Shown: one piece after another, positions 25,842 to 33,395 of the stretch
How the letters are laid out: each line of letters opens with the position of its first letter
How positions within the stretch are numbered: the first letter of the stretch is position 1
From: Actinomycetota bacterium
Lineage (GTDB): Bacteria; Actinomycetota; Acidimicrobiia; Acidimicrobiales; Ilumatobacteraceae
Reading direction: 5' to 3'
Assembly (NCBI GenBank): GCA_017853685.1
Contig: JAFMJD010000005.1
Coordinates: forward strand, 1 to 38,685
DNA: 38,685 nt
The notes under the pieces: model-generated
Seen by the model: only the letters and a program-made list of their open reading frames with translations
The model's database searches: none
What the model was told of the DNA's origin: nothing
Translations under genes and position numbers: made by a program

Positions 25842-25847
25842 AGCGTA
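25842..25847 (-). promoter_or_regulatory. -10 box TACGCT for the aminotransferase operon
   Basis: On the minus strand TACGCT lies 8 nt before the ATG at 25833. It is 9 bases from the opposing hisD-like -10 box. Confidence 0.4.
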
Positions 25848-25856
25848 CGCCTCCGG

Positions 25857-25862
25857 TAGCGT
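25857..25862 (+). promoter_or_regulatory. -10 box TAGCGT, leaderless start of the HisD-like gene
   Basis: TAGCGT lies 7 nt before the GTG at 25870. The 36-bp gap leaves no room for a full separate promoter for each direction, so the two divergent units must share sequence upstream within each other's coding start. Confidence 0.45.
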
Positions 25863-25869
25863 CGCGGGG

Positions 25870-27204
25870 GTGCCCGGTGTGCTGCGCAAACTCGTCTGGA
25901 ACTCGCTGACGGAGGCCGACCGGCGGTCGCTCATCAACCGCGGCCTCGACGACATCATCCCCGAGGGCCTGCGCGAGTCAATCGTGACGCTCATCGACGA
26001 CGTACGCGTACGGGGCGATGCCGCCGTGTGCGACGCACTGGCACGTTTCGACCGGATCGAGGTGCGCCCCGACCGGCTCCGTGCCAGCGATGCCGAGTTC
26101 GCCGCGGCCTCGGGACAACTGGCACCCTCGGTGCTCGCCGCCATCGACGACATGATCGAACACCTCCACCGGTTCAACAGCGAGCTGCGCAAGCGCTCCG
26201 AGAACTGGGGGTTCGAGACCGAGCCGGGCCTCTGGGTAGGCGAGAAGATCACGCCGATCTCGTCGGCCGGGCTGTTCTGCCCGAGTGGCAAGGCCAGTTA
26301 TCCCAGCGTCATCGCTCAACTCGGAACGCCCGCCGTGGTGGCCGGTGTTCCCGAGATCGCAGTGGTGGTACCTCCGGCGCCGGGAACCGACGGCGCCATC
26401 GACCCCGCCGTGCTGGTGGTGTGCGAGCGACTCGGCATCCGCAATGTGTTCCGGGTCAACGGACCGGCCGGCATTGCGGCACTCGGCTTCGGGACCGAGA
26501 CGATCCCCAAGGTGCGCAAGATCGTCGGACCGGGTTCACCCGCGGTCACGTGCGCCCAGGTGGAGATGCAGCGACACGGAGTGGTGACCATGATGGTGCT
26601 CGGGCCCACCGAGAGTCTCGTGATCGCCGACCACACTGCTGATCCGGTACGCCTCGCTGCAGACCTGCTCATCGAGGCCGAGCACGGCACGGACTCCTGC
26701 ACCGTGCTCATCACCACCTCGGCCGCACTCGTGGAGGCGACCGATGCCGAACTCGAGCGTCAGATCGCCGGTCTGCCTGCGGCACGAGCGGAGGCTGCGC
26801 GCGCGTCGCTGGGCGTCAACGGCGGCTGCGTGCTCGTCGATTCGTTGGGCATCGCAGCATCGGTGGCCAACCAGTTCGCGTCCGAGCACCTCCAATTGGC
26901 CGTAGACCCGGCGGTGGAGGACGAGGTTCTGGATCTCATCGTGAATGCCGGCGAAATCCTCGTGGGCCAGCACACGCCGTTCTCTGCGGCGAACTTCGTG
27001 ATCGGTTGCCCGGCTTCGTTGCCCACGAGCGGATTCGCTCATGTGAGCAGCGGCATCACCGTGGAGACGTTCCTCAAGCGCACCGCCGTGGCGAAGGCCG
27101 ATCTGCGCGCAGCCCGACGCATGGCACCCAGCGTCATTGCGCTGGCGGAACACGAAGGCTTCCCGGCCCACGCCGCTGCCCTTCGCCTGCGCCAAGAAGG
27201 CTGA
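25870..27204 (+). CDS. hisD: histidinol dehydrogenase-family protein (HisD-like paralogue with altered metal site)
   Basis: HisD-fold NAD-dependent dehydrogenase of 444 residues. Clear family blocks are GLFCPSGKASYPSV, VRKIVGPGSPAVTCAQVEMQRHG, GPTESLVIAD, ASEHLQLAVD (Glu339-His340, the catalytic pair) and SSGITVETFLKRTAV. True HisD binds zinc with Gln, His, Asp and His. Here the Gln is Glu269 (LIEAEH), His272 is kept, the Asp is Asn375 (SAANFV), and the C-terminal His434 is kept. The active-site His of the NHVLPT motif is also changed (PASLPT, Ala382). It is a lone gene with no other his gene around. It may therefore be a paralogue acting on another amino-alcohol or hydroxy acid rather than the last step of histidine synthesis. 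The GTG at 25870 is chosen for the -10 box 7 nt upstream. Confidence 0.85.
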   Translation: MPGVLRKLVWNSLTEADRRSLINRGLDDIIPEGLRESIVTLIDDVRVRGDAAVCDALARFDRIEVRPDRLRASDAEFAAASGQLAPSVLAAIDDMIEHLHRFNSELRKRSENWGFETEPGLWVGEKITPISSAGLFCPSGKASYPSVIAQLGTPAVVAGVPEIAVVVPPAPGTDGAIDPAVLVVCERLGIRNVFRVNGPAGIAALGFGTETIPKVRKIVGPGSPAVTCAQVEMQRHGVVTMMVLGPTESLVIADHTADPVRLAADLLIEAEHGTDSCTVLITTSAALVEATDAELERQIAGLPAARAEAARASLGVNGGCVLVDSLGIAASVANQFASEHLQLAVDPAVEDEVLDLIVNAGEILVGQHTPFSAANFVIGCPASLPTSGFAHVSSGITVETFLKRTAVAKADLRAARRMAPSVIALAEHEGFPAHAAALRLRQEG

Positions 27205-27226
27205 CAGCCACTCGTGGGTTGATGCC

Positions 27227-28162
27227 TCAGGTGTTGAGGAAGTTCAACTTCGCACCCGGCACCGGCCAGTCGCACGACCACAACTCGCCGCACGCCGAGA
27301 CCGTCACGTATGCAGTTCGCAGGTCCGGGCCGCCGAAACAGATATTGGTGACCAGTGGGTCGAACTTGGGTGGCGCAACCTGTCGGAGAATCTGACCCTT
27401 CGGCGAGAGCACGGTGATGCAGCCCTTGACGAGTGTGGCCAGGCAGAGATTCCCGTCGCTGTCCACCGCCATCGAGTCGATCAACTCGTAACCGGGCAGC
27501 GAACCGATCAGCGTGCCTCCACTCGGTGCGGCGAACATGGCATCGCTCGGCTTGATCACACCGGGTGATGCAATCTCCCAGCCCCACACGCGGCCGGTGA
27601 GTGTTTCGCACACATAGAGCCACTTGCCGTCCGGCGAGAGTCCGCAACCGTTCGGGTGGTCGAGCGGTGCCACCACCTGTACGAGCGGTGACCCATCGGT
27701 GCGTCCGTAGTAGACGGCTCCGCGGTCCACGGTGTGATCATGCCCCTTGCCGAGGTCGGTGAAGTAGAAGCCACCGTGCGCATCGAACACGATGTCGTTC
27801 GGGCCGCGCAGCCCACGGCCGTTGTACGCGGTGTACACGTCGGACACGGTGCCGGTGTTGAGATCCACCGACTGGATGCGTCCACCGATGTAGTCGGGCG
27901 GCTCGTTGCCGGGGAACAGTTGGCCGTCGACCTCGGTCCAGATGAATCCGCCGTTGTTGCACACATAGACCTTGCCGTCCGGACCCATTGCTGCGCCGTT
28001 CGGGCCGCCCTTGGTATCGCCCACCACCGTCTTGGTTCCATCGGGAGACACGCGGGTAAGCGTGCCGCGCTCGATCTCCACCACGAGAACATCGCCGTTC
28101 GCCAACGCAATCGGACCCTCGGGGAACCGAAGGCCCGTGGTCACCAATTTCCAATCGCTCAT
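27227..28162 (-). CDS. SMP-30/gluconolactonase/LRE-family protein
   Basis: Six-bladed beta-propeller lactonase-type protein of 311 residues. Family features are FPEGPIALANGDVLVVEI near the start, GLRGPNDIVFDAHGGFYFTD in the middle (metal-binding Asn/Asp), HPNGCGLSPDGKWLYVCET and ELIDSMAVDSDGNLCLA. Glu15 of the first motif and the Asn and Asp residues of the later ones match the divalent-metal site of SMP-30. It probably hydrolyses a sugar lactone or another cyclic ester in the cytoplasm, since no signal peptide is seen. A GAGGGGAGC ribosome-binding site precedes the ATG at 28162. It is divergent from the winged-helix regulator, and a palindrome lies between them, so it could be under that regulator's control. 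Confidence 0.9.
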   Translation of the reverse strand: MSDWKLVTTGLRFPEGPIALANGDVLVVEIERGTLTRVSPDGTKTVVGDTKGGPNGAAMGPDGKVYVCNNGGFIWTEVDGQLFPGNEPPDYIGGRIQSVDLNTGTVSDVYTAYNGRGLRGPNDIVFDAHGGFYFTDLGKGHDHTVDRGAVYYGRTDGSPLVQVVAPLDHPNGCGLSPDGKWLYVCETLTGRVWGWEIASPGVIKPSDAMFAAPSGGTLIGSLPGYELIDSMAVDSDGNLCLATLVKGCITVLSPKGQILRQVAPPKFDPLVTNICFGGPDLRTAYVTVSACGELWSCDWPVPGAKLNFLNT

Positions 28163-28278
28163 GGTTGCTCCCCTCGACAACTGGGGAGCCCCCGCTCCCA
28201 CACCGTGCCTGTTCAGTGTTGCACGCGTTGCCCGGCGGGGGTCAACCCGCTGCAGCGCCAGCAGCTGTGACGGATTCC

Positions 28279-28298
28279 ACATGGTGTGTATACCATGT
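28279..28298. promoter_or_regulatory. palindromic operator candidate ahead of the sbtAB operon
   Basis: ACATGGT-GTGTAT-ACCATGT is an inverted repeat with perfect 7-bp arms. Its right arm overlaps a possible -10 box TACCAT (28291-28296, with GTGACG 18 nt upstream). A second, imperfect repeat with CATG ends continues to 28311. The position suggests repression by the adjacent winged-helix protein, possibly of both divergent units. Confidence 0.6.
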
Positions 28299-28317
28299 TT
28301 CTGAAAGCATGTCTTGT

Positions 28318-28632
28318 ATGACATCTGTTTCGCAGGATGAGCATGAAGTCCCGCCGTGGACATTCCTCACCAATCACACCCATGTCCTCATCTGCATTGC
28401 TCAGCAGCCGGATATCCGCCTGAGCGAGGTGGCGAGGCTGGTGGGTATCGGCGAGCGTGCGGTGCACCGCATCGTGCACGACCTCATCGATGCCGGCTAC
28501 GTGAGCGTCACCAAGGAGGGCCGCAACAACGTGTACGACATCGATCTCGATCGGCCGTTGCGCCACCCACTCGAGTCGAGCCACCACATCCGGGCCGTAG
28601 TGAGCCCGCTCGTGCGGAAGCGGCGGGGCTGA
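28318..28632 (+). CDS. winged helix-turn-helix transcriptional regulator
   Basis: Small DNA-binding protein of 104 residues. The helix-turn-helix is LSEVARLVGIGERAVHRIVHDLIDAGYV (about residues 35-62), followed by the wing SVTKEGRNNVYDID, in the style of MarR/ArsR-like single-domain regulators. No ligand or metal motif is obvious apart from the acidic N-terminal tail. The ATG at 28318 is used; an in-frame ATG at 28309 would add three residues. It is the first gene of an operon with the SbtA-like transporter (3 bases apart) and the SbtB-like PII protein. It likely controls that operon, perhaps with the divergent SMP-30 gene, through the palindrome at 28279-28298. The signal it senses is unknown. 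Confidence 0.85.
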   Translation: MTSVSQDEHEVPPWTFLTNHTHVLICIAQQPDIRLSEVARLVGIGERAVHRIVHDLIDAGYVSVTKEGRNNVYDIDLDRPLRHPLESSHHIRAVVSPLVRKRRG

Positions 28633-28635
28633 TCG

Positions 28636-29592
28636 ATGTTCGCCTCCGCACTGGTCGACAACCTGCTCACCGCCCCCGTCATCGCGTTCGTGCTTGCGGT
28701 GGTGGCAACTCTGGCCCGATTCGAGATCCGTCTCCCCGAATCGCTCTACCCGATCCTCTCCACGTTCTTGTTGCTCGCCATCGGCATGAAGGGTGGCAAG
28801 TCGCTCGCCTCATCGGATGTGGCCGACCTGTGGAAGCCACTCATCGCGGCACTCATCCTCGGTGTGGTGACACCGCTGATCGCCTTCCTGGCGATGCGAT
28901 TCGCCGGACGCATCGATCGCACGAACTCCGCTGCGCTCGCTGCCCACTACGGCTCGGTCTCGGCAGTGACCTTCACGGTCGTGCTGGCCTCGCTCGATTC
29001 GCGCAAGATCCCCTTCGAGGGCTTCGTGGCCGGTCTGCTCGCCGTGCTCGAGGTGATCGGCATCATCGTGGGCCTCGCCCTCGCCAAGAGTTCCTCGGGT
29101 GATGCGGGATGGCGCCACGCGCTCGGTGAAGTGGTGCGCGGTCGCAGCATCGCTTTGCTGATGCTCGGCCTCGTAGTGGGAGTGGTGGTGGGCCCGGACC
29201 GTATGAAGCCCACCGATCCGCTCTTCGTCGGACTGTTCACCGGCGCCCTCACACTGTTTCTCATCGAGATGGGCGTCATTGCGGCTGAGCGCCTCAGGGA
29301 CATCCGCCAGACCGGTCTGCGTCTCGTGGTGCTCGGTATTGCGATTCCCATGGTGAACGGTGTGCTCGGGGCGCTTGCGGGAAGTGTTGCCGGGCTCTCC
29401 ACGGGCGGCACCGCCATCATGGCGACACTCGCAGCAAGCGCTTCCTACATCGCTGCACCGGCTGCGGTGCGTATCGCACTGCCCGAGGCGAGCCCGGGCA
29501 TGTACGTCACTGCCTCACTCGGCATTACGTTCCCGTTCAACCTCACCATCGGCATTCCGCTCTACATCGAGATCGCCAAGGCGTTCACCTGA
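28636..29592 (+). CDS. sbtA: SbtA-family sodium-dependent bicarbonate transporter
   Basis: Integral-membrane permease of 318 residues with about ten hydrophobic helices in two inverted halves. Family signatures include STFLLLAIGMKGG, AAHYGSVSAVTFTVVLA near the first half's crossing helix, TALFLIEMGVIAA-like residues in the second half, GGTAIMATLAASASYIAAPAAVRIALP and the ending GITFPFNLTIGIPLYIEIAKAF. SbtA of cyanobacteria takes up bicarbonate with sodium. Actinobacterial members presumably supply bicarbonate for carboxylases, which is inference. It follows the regulator by 3 bases and is followed by its usual partner, a PII-like SbtB protein, which supports the assignment. Confidence 0.9.
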   Translation: MFASALVDNLLTAPVIAFVLAVVATLARFEIRLPESLYPILSTFLLLAIGMKGGKSLASSDVADLWKPLIAALILGVVTPLIAFLAMRFAGRIDRTNSAALAAHYGSVSAVTFTVVLASLDSRKIPFEGFVAGLLAVLEVIGIIVGLALAKSSSGDAGWRHALGEVVRGRSIALLMLGLVVGVVVGPDRMKPTDPLFVGLFTGALTLFLIEMGVIAAERLRDIRQTGLRLVVLGIAIPMVNGVLGALAGSVAGLSTGGTAIMATLAASASYIAAPAAVRIALPEASPGMYVTASLGITFPFNLTIGIPLYIEIAKAFT

Positions 29593-29608
29593 GGACAGGA
29601 AGACTTCT

Positions 29609-29908
29609 ATGCAGCTCACAGAACGACAACTCATCACCATCGTCGCCGAGGCGGTTGTGGAGAACAAACTCATCGACGACGTCAAGGCGTGCGGCGCGCG
29701 CGGCTACTCGCTCAACCATGTGCGCGGTGAGGGTGCCACCGGCAATCGATCGCTGGACCTCAACGGACCCAGCATCCGTCTCGAGACCGTGGTCACCGAC
29801 CAGGTGGCCGATGCGATCATGCAGATGCTGGCCGACCAGTACTTCGACCGCTTCGCCGTGGTGGCATGGACCACTCCGGTTCGGGTGGCCCGCCCCGGGC
29901 GCTTCTGA
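29609..29908 (+). CDS. sbtB: SbtB-like P-II family regulator
   Basis: Trimeric PII-type signalling protein of 99 residues. The N-terminus gives the first ferredoxin-like unit. GARGYSLNHVRGEGATGNRS is the SbtB-type loop, lacking the Tyr51 uridylylation site of GlnB. RLETVVTDQVADAIMQML and the closing VRVARPGRF match the rest of the fold. In cyanobacteria SbtB binds adenine nucleotides (cAMP, AMP, ADP or c-di-AMP) and gates SbtA. The C-terminal redox CGPxGC loop found in some cyanobacterial SbtB is absent. AGGA lies 9 nt before the ATG. It is the third gene of the regulator-sbtA-sbtB unit. Confidence 0.88.
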   Translation: MQLTERQLITIVAEAVVENKLIDDVKACGARGYSLNHVRGEGATGNRSLDLNGPSIRLETVVTDQVADAIMQMLADQYFDRFAVVAWTTPVRVARPGRF

Positions 29909-29934
29909 CCGCACAGGCACCGCTGCACAGGGCC

Positions 29935-29940
29935 TACCGT
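29935..29940 (+). promoter_or_regulatory. -10 box TACCGT, leaderless start of second LLM gene
   Basis: TACCGT ends 6 nt before the GTG at 29947, with no Shine-Dalgarno between, so the mRNA likely begins at the start codon. Confidence 0.45.
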
Positions 29941-29946
29941 GGGGGC

Positions 29947-31035
29947 GTGAGCAGTGCACAGCCGCAACTCAACGAACTGGCCTTCTACGGACTTCCCGGT
30001 GCGCCGAAGTCACCACGTGACCTGATTGCAGAGTGTCGGGCCGGTGAGGCGCTCGGCTTCGGATCGGTGTTCCTGTCCGAACGCTTCAACATCAAGGAGA
30101 TCTGCACGATCTCGGGTGTTGCGGGTGCCGTCACCGAATCGCTCGGCATCGCCACAGGCGCGACGAACCAGAACACTCGTCACCCGGGGGTGACGGCCAG
30201 TTACGCCACCACCATGCACCGTCTCACCGACGGTCGATTCGCACTCGGGTTGGGTCGAGGCATCGACAGAATGTTCACCGCATTCGGCCTGCCGAAGATC
30301 ACCACCGCCCAAATGGAGGACTTCGTCGGTCTGATGCGTCGCCTGTGGAACGGCGAGATGGTGGTGGGGCACTCCGGTCCGGCCGGCGACTACCCACTGC
30401 TGGTGCTCGATCCAGAGTTCCGTGAGCCGATCCCGCTGATGCTCACCGCCTTCGGACCCGAGTCGCTGGCGCTTGCCGGTCGCTGTTTCGACGGGGTGAT
30501 CCTGCACACGTTCTTCACCGACGAGACACTCCAACGATGTGTTCGAACGGTGAAGACCGCCGCAGAACGCGCCGGACGTGATCCGGACCGCGTGCGGGTG
30601 TGGAGTTGCTTCGCCACCATCGGCGACTGGATCCCCGATGATGTCCGCCTCAAGAAGACAGTGGGGCGTCTCGCCACGTACCTCCAGGCGTACGGCGACT
30701 TGATGGTGCGTACGAACGACTGGGATCCCGCCGTGCTGGCGCGCTTGCGTGCCGACCCGTTCGTGGCGGGCTTCCGTGGCGCGCTCGATCAGAAGGCCAC
30801 CACCGCAGAACTCGAACATGTCGCCACCTTGATCCCCGATGAGTGGCTGGCCCCGGCGGCGAACGGCACGGCCGAGCAGTGCGCGCAGGCCGTGTTGCGT
30901 CAACTGGATCTCGGTGCCGACGGGGTGATCCTGCACGGCGCCTCACCCGACGAACTTGCTCCGGTGCTGCCGGCATATCGGGCCATCCGACCGTCGGGGC
31001 GCTTCGACCACCTCAGGCCGAACCCTGCGGCCTGA
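29947..31035 (+). CDS. LLM-class flavin/F420-dependent oxidoreductase
   Basis: Luciferase-like monooxygenase-family protein of 362 residues. ECRAGEALGFGSVFLSERFNIKE, TGATNQNTRHPGVTASYATTMHRLTDGRFALGLGRG and PLMLTAFGPESLALAGRCFDGVILHTFF are the family blocks. The first resembles the actinobacterial TIGR03857-type F420 group from memory. The substrate is unknown; enzymes of this group occur in lipid, steroid and xenobiotic catabolism. It differs clearly from the other LLM enzyme at 17550-18560, so they are not recent duplicates. The GTG at 29947 is chosen from the -10 box 6 nt upstream; an upstream in-frame ATG at 29866 lies inside sbtB and is unlikely. Confidence 0.88.
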   Translation: MSSAQPQLNELAFYGLPGAPKSPRDLIAECRAGEALGFGSVFLSERFNIKEICTISGVAGAVTESLGIATGATNQNTRHPGVTASYATTMHRLTDGRFALGLGRGIDRMFTAFGLPKITTAQMEDFVGLMRRLWNGEMVVGHSGPAGDYPLLVLDPEFREPIPLMLTAFGPESLALAGRCFDGVILHTFFTDETLQRCVRTVKTAAERAGRDPDRVRVWSCFATIGDWIPDDVRLKKTVGRLATYLQAYGDLMVRTNDWDPAVLARLRADPFVAGFRGALDQKATTAELEHVATLIPDEWLAPAANGTAEQCAQAVLRQLDLGADGVILHGASPDELAPVLPAYRAIRPSGRFDHLRPNPAA

Positions 31036-31055
31036 TCGACCTCCACGCCATGTTG

Positions 31056-31071
31056 ATACCCCGGTAGGTAT
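31056..31071 (+). promoter_or_regulatory. CsoR/CstR-type operator overlapping the -10 box
   Basis: ATACCCCGGTAGGTAT has perfect 5-bp arms (ATACC/GGTAT) and resembles the GC-centred, ATACC-flanked operators of CsoR-family repressors. It overlaps a TATAGT -10 box at 31069-31074. The csoR-type gene starts 40 bases on, so autoregulation is likely. Confidence 0.7.
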
Positions 31072-31110
31072 AGTTCCCGTGTCCAATGCGGGCGACACGA
31101 GGAGATTCGG

Positions 31111-31380
31111 ATGCAACTCGAGGAATCCACCGAGCAGGAACTGCACAAGCGACTGCGTCGTATCGAGGGACAGATCCGTGGCATCCAGCAGATGCTCGCC
31201 GACGGTCGCGAATGCCGCGAGATCGTGGCCCAGGTGTCGGCTGCCGGAAAGGCACTGAACCAAGTGGGGTTCAAACTCCTCGTCACCGGCATGTCGCACT
31301 GCTTGGCGGACCCCAAGGCCGCGGCTGAGAACGGGTTCGACATCGCCGAGGTGGAGCAACTCTTCCTCAAACTCGCCTGA
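31111..31380 (+). CDS. CsoR/CstR-family metal- or persulfide-sensing repressor
   Basis: All-helical DUF156 repressor of 89 residues (KRLRRIEGQIRGIQQML, RECREIVAQVSAA). The two family cysteines are present: Cys35 (REC) and Cys64 (SHC). The copper-ligand histidine of CsoR, four residues before the second Cys, is Gly60 here (VTGMSHC against EHLSHC in M. tuberculosis CsoR). Loss of that His with both Cys kept fits a persulfide sensor of the CstR type better than a copper sensor, but another metal is possible. GAGGAG lies 6 nt before the ATG. It likely represses its own operon via the palindrome at 31056-31071. The only downstream partner is a thioesterase gene. Confidence 0.88.
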   Translation: MQLEESTEQELHKRLRRIEGQIRGIQQMLADGRECREIVAQVSAAGKALNQVGFKLLVTGMSHCLADPKAAAENGFDIAEVEQLFLKLA

Positions 31381-31406
31381 CCCGGCGTGCGAGGCTGAGG
31401 TTCGCC

Positions 31407-31808
31407 ATGGCTCACCTCACCCCCATTCGAGTTCGCTTCCGGGAATTGGATCCGTACGCACACGTGAACCACTCGGTGTATGTCACGTGGTTCGAGATCG
31501 GGCGAACCGAAGCGCTGAGGGACCACGGGATCCTGCTCGCCGGTCCGCACGCCGCAGGCTTCCAGTTCATCGTGAGCGAACTCGACATCCGGTTCCGTCG
31601 AGCGGCACTCGCCGACGATCTCGTACATGTCGAATCGGCCATCACCGAACTGGGCGGTGCGTCGTGTCGCTGGCGTCAACGTGTGCTGCGCGACGGCGAG
31701 GCGCTCGCCGAGGGCAACGTACGGATCGGTCTGGTGGGATCCAACGGCACCGTTGCGCGCATGCCAGCCGAGATGCGATCCCAACTCGAACCACTGCTGA
31801 GCCCGTAG
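31407..31808 (+). CDS. 4HBT/YbgC-type acyl-CoA thioesterase
   Basis: Single-hotdog thioesterase of 133 residues. The motif RELDPYAHVNHSVYVTWFEIGRTEAL holds the family Asp and the HVNH loop, followed by DIRFRRAALADDLVHVE and a beta-rich end. Such proteins release free acids from CoA thioesters of short, medium or aromatic acyl groups. It lies 26 bases after the CsoR-family gene on the same strand with GAGG before its ATG, so cotranscription is probable. A functional link to sulfur or metal sensing is not obvious. It is convergent with the DUF929 gene. Confidence 0.85.
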   Translation: MAHLTPIRVRFRELDPYAHVNHSVYVTWFEIGRTEALRDHGILLAGPHAAGFQFIVSELDIRFRRAALADDLVHVESAITELGGASCRWRQRVLRDGEALAEGNVRIGLVGSNGTVARMPAEMRSQLEPLLSP

Positions 31809-31832
31809 CAGGGGTTGCGCCGGGCGGAATCG

Positions 31833-32708
31833 TCAGGCGTTGATGATCTTTGCGGCAGCCTGCACACCTGCGGATTCGCACACCGCAGCAGGCTGATTCC
31901 CTGTCATGCCGCAGATCGCCGCGGTAATCCCGTTGGCCGCGCCGAGGATCGACCGTCCCACGGCAGAGTCCACGTCACCCAGGGCGCGGGCAACCTCGAG
32001 CGCGGTGAGGCCCTTCAGCACACCGGGGTCATACGTGGCGCCCGAGATCAAGTACTTGCCGCCGAAGGAGAGGAACGGGATGCCACTGGCTCCCGTCTCC
32101 TGCACCACGGCCGTCTGTGCATCGGTGAGTTCCTGCAGTGGCTTGTATCCACCCGAACCGTTCGGCTCGTTGGTGGCGGTCTCCACCGGGGTGAACGCGA
32201 GGTATTCGCTCGTGTAGGTGGATCCATAGAACGTGAACGTCGGCGTGTTCGGATACACGTCGTTGCTGGCCGAACGGCTCACACCCAGGTTCTCGAACGT
32301 GCCGAACCTCGACAGCGCAATCACCATCGACCACCGCTCCGCTGCACAGAAGGGGCAGTACTCGGCGCCCACATAGAGCAACTCGGGAAGCCCGTCTTTG
32401 GTGATGGGCGTGCCCGGATACTTTGCGGGCCCGTTGGTGGCATCACCGTTGCCCACCGTGTCGAGTGCAGCTGCCTGAACCGACGTGGCCAGACGCACGA
32501 CCTGCTCGGTATCGCTCGGGGCCAACGTGGTGGCAGGAGCGGACTCCTCATCGTTGCTCCCCAGCACCAGTGCCAGCACGAGCGCGATGACAACAACGCC
32601 AACCACGGCTGCACCGATGATGATTCGAACGCGACGTTGGTCGCGTTGCTTGTCGAGTGCGGTTGCCCGCTGACGATTGCCGCGTGTGGACGACGTCTTG
32701 TTGTTCAT
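31833..32708 (-). CDS. DUF929 family, membrane-anchored thioredoxin-like protein
   Basis: Protein of 291 residues. A basic N-terminus ([20 protein letters not shown]) precedes one membrane helix (about 33-53). Next comes an outside domain with a thioredoxin-like active site, YVGAEYC118-PFC121-AAERW, and a loop with [13 protein letters not shown] holding the cis-Pro. Two more cysteines near the C-terminus (ICGM, VCES) may pair. It probably acts as an extracytoplasmic thiol oxidoreductase of the DsbA kind. Its ATG (32708) overlaps the dsbB stop by ATGA, which strongly suggests that DsbB reoxidises it. Longer in-frame starts upstream would lie inside dsbB and are rejected. Confidence 0.85.
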   Translation of the reverse strand: MNNKTSSTRGNRQRATALDKQRDQRRVRIIIGAAVVGVVVIALVLALVLGSNDEESAPATTLAPSDTEQVVRLATSVQAAALDTVGNGDATNGPAKYPGTPITKDGLPELLYVGAEYCPFCAAERWSMVIALSRFGTFENLGVSRSASNDVYPNTPTFTFYGSTYTSEYLAFTPVETATNEPNGSGGYKPLQELTDAQTAVVQETGASGIPFLSFGGKYLISGATYDPGVLKGLTALEVARALGDVDSAVGRSILGAANGITAAICGMTGNQPAAVCESAGVQAAAKIINA

Positions 32709-33268
32709 GAGGGATCCTTCTCCTCGATCTGGGAAGTCTGTTGCGCAGAGAACACGAGCATCACGATCACGAAGCTGAGCGCAATGAGATTCATGAGTGG
32801 CAGCGACACGAATCCGAACTCCCACACGTACCGATTCGTGCACGGGTTCGCGATGTCGCAGAACGTCTTTTGCTCCGGGAACGCCTGGAGCTGTGTGTGA
32901 TACACCGCGATGATGACGCCGACCAACGCCGGCGGTCCGGCGTACCACCAGACCTTGCGGTCACGACGGAGCGCGGCCACGAGCAGGATGACTGCGAGCG
33001 GGAAGGTGCAGATGCGTTGGTACCAGCACAGTTCGCACGGCTTGAAGTGCGCGATGAGCGAGTAGTAGAGGCTGCCGAGCGTGGTGACGAACGCAACCAC
33101 CCAGGCGAGCCACAACGACATGTCGCCCAGTGCACGGCGCAGACCGTGGAACACCGAGTTGCCGGCGGTGACTCGGTCGCCGACGAGGATCATCACGCCG
33201 GCAACCGTGGCCGCCGCGCACGCGAGGGCCAGGAGCGCGAAGAAGGTGGTGAGCGTTTCGGTACTCAT
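32705..33268 (-). CDS. dsbB: DsbB-family disulfide bond formation protein
   Basis: Four-helix membrane protein of 187 residues that passes electrons from a periplasmic thiol oxidase to quinone. The first cysteine pair is Cys78-Cys81 (PCELCWYQR) at the start of a helix. The second pair is Cys137 and Cys143 (TFCDIANPC) in the second outside loop. Helices lie near 8-30, 51-73, 87-102, 108-125 and 155-175, so an extra N-terminal helix compared with E. coli DsbB is possible. AGGAA lies about 7 nt before the ATG at 33268. It is translationally coupled to the DUF929 thioredoxin-like protein, its likely partner. Confidence 0.9.
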   Translation of the reverse strand: MSTETLTTFFALLALACAAATVAGVMILVGDRVTAGNSVFHGLRRALGDMSLWLAWVVAFVTTLGSLYYSLIAHFKPCELCWYQRICTFPLAVILLVAALRRDRKVWWYAGPPALVGVIIAVYHTQLQAFPEQKTFCDIANPCTNRYVWEFGFVSLPLMNLIALSFVIVMLVFSAQQTSQIEEKDPS

Positions 33269-33395
33269 GCGGGGTTCCTGCTTACCAAGCCATGACAGGC
33301 AACATCAGGGCCATTCGGACCTTGGTGTCGTGCGGCAGATCGGATCGTGACACAGCGCGCGGGATGGGGGCGGGCCGGGGTGTGCAGTGACGCCT
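33269..33395. other. intergenic region between two minus-strand genes
   Basis: The 127-bp stretch between dsbB and the small gene at 33396-33701 shows no credible open frame. It should hold the dsbB promoter, but no convincing -10/-35 pair is visible. Confidence 0.4.

Noticed and set aside
24706-25869. N-terminal extension of the HisD-like protein over the aminotransferase
   Set aside because: Antisense to a certain aminotransferase gene; family similarity begins at the GTG at 25870.
31053-31074. A TTGATA/TATAGT sigma70 promoter for the CsoR-family gene
   Set aside because: The two hexamers are only 10 bases apart, too close for a -35/-10 pair; only the TATAGT box is kept as part of the operator region.
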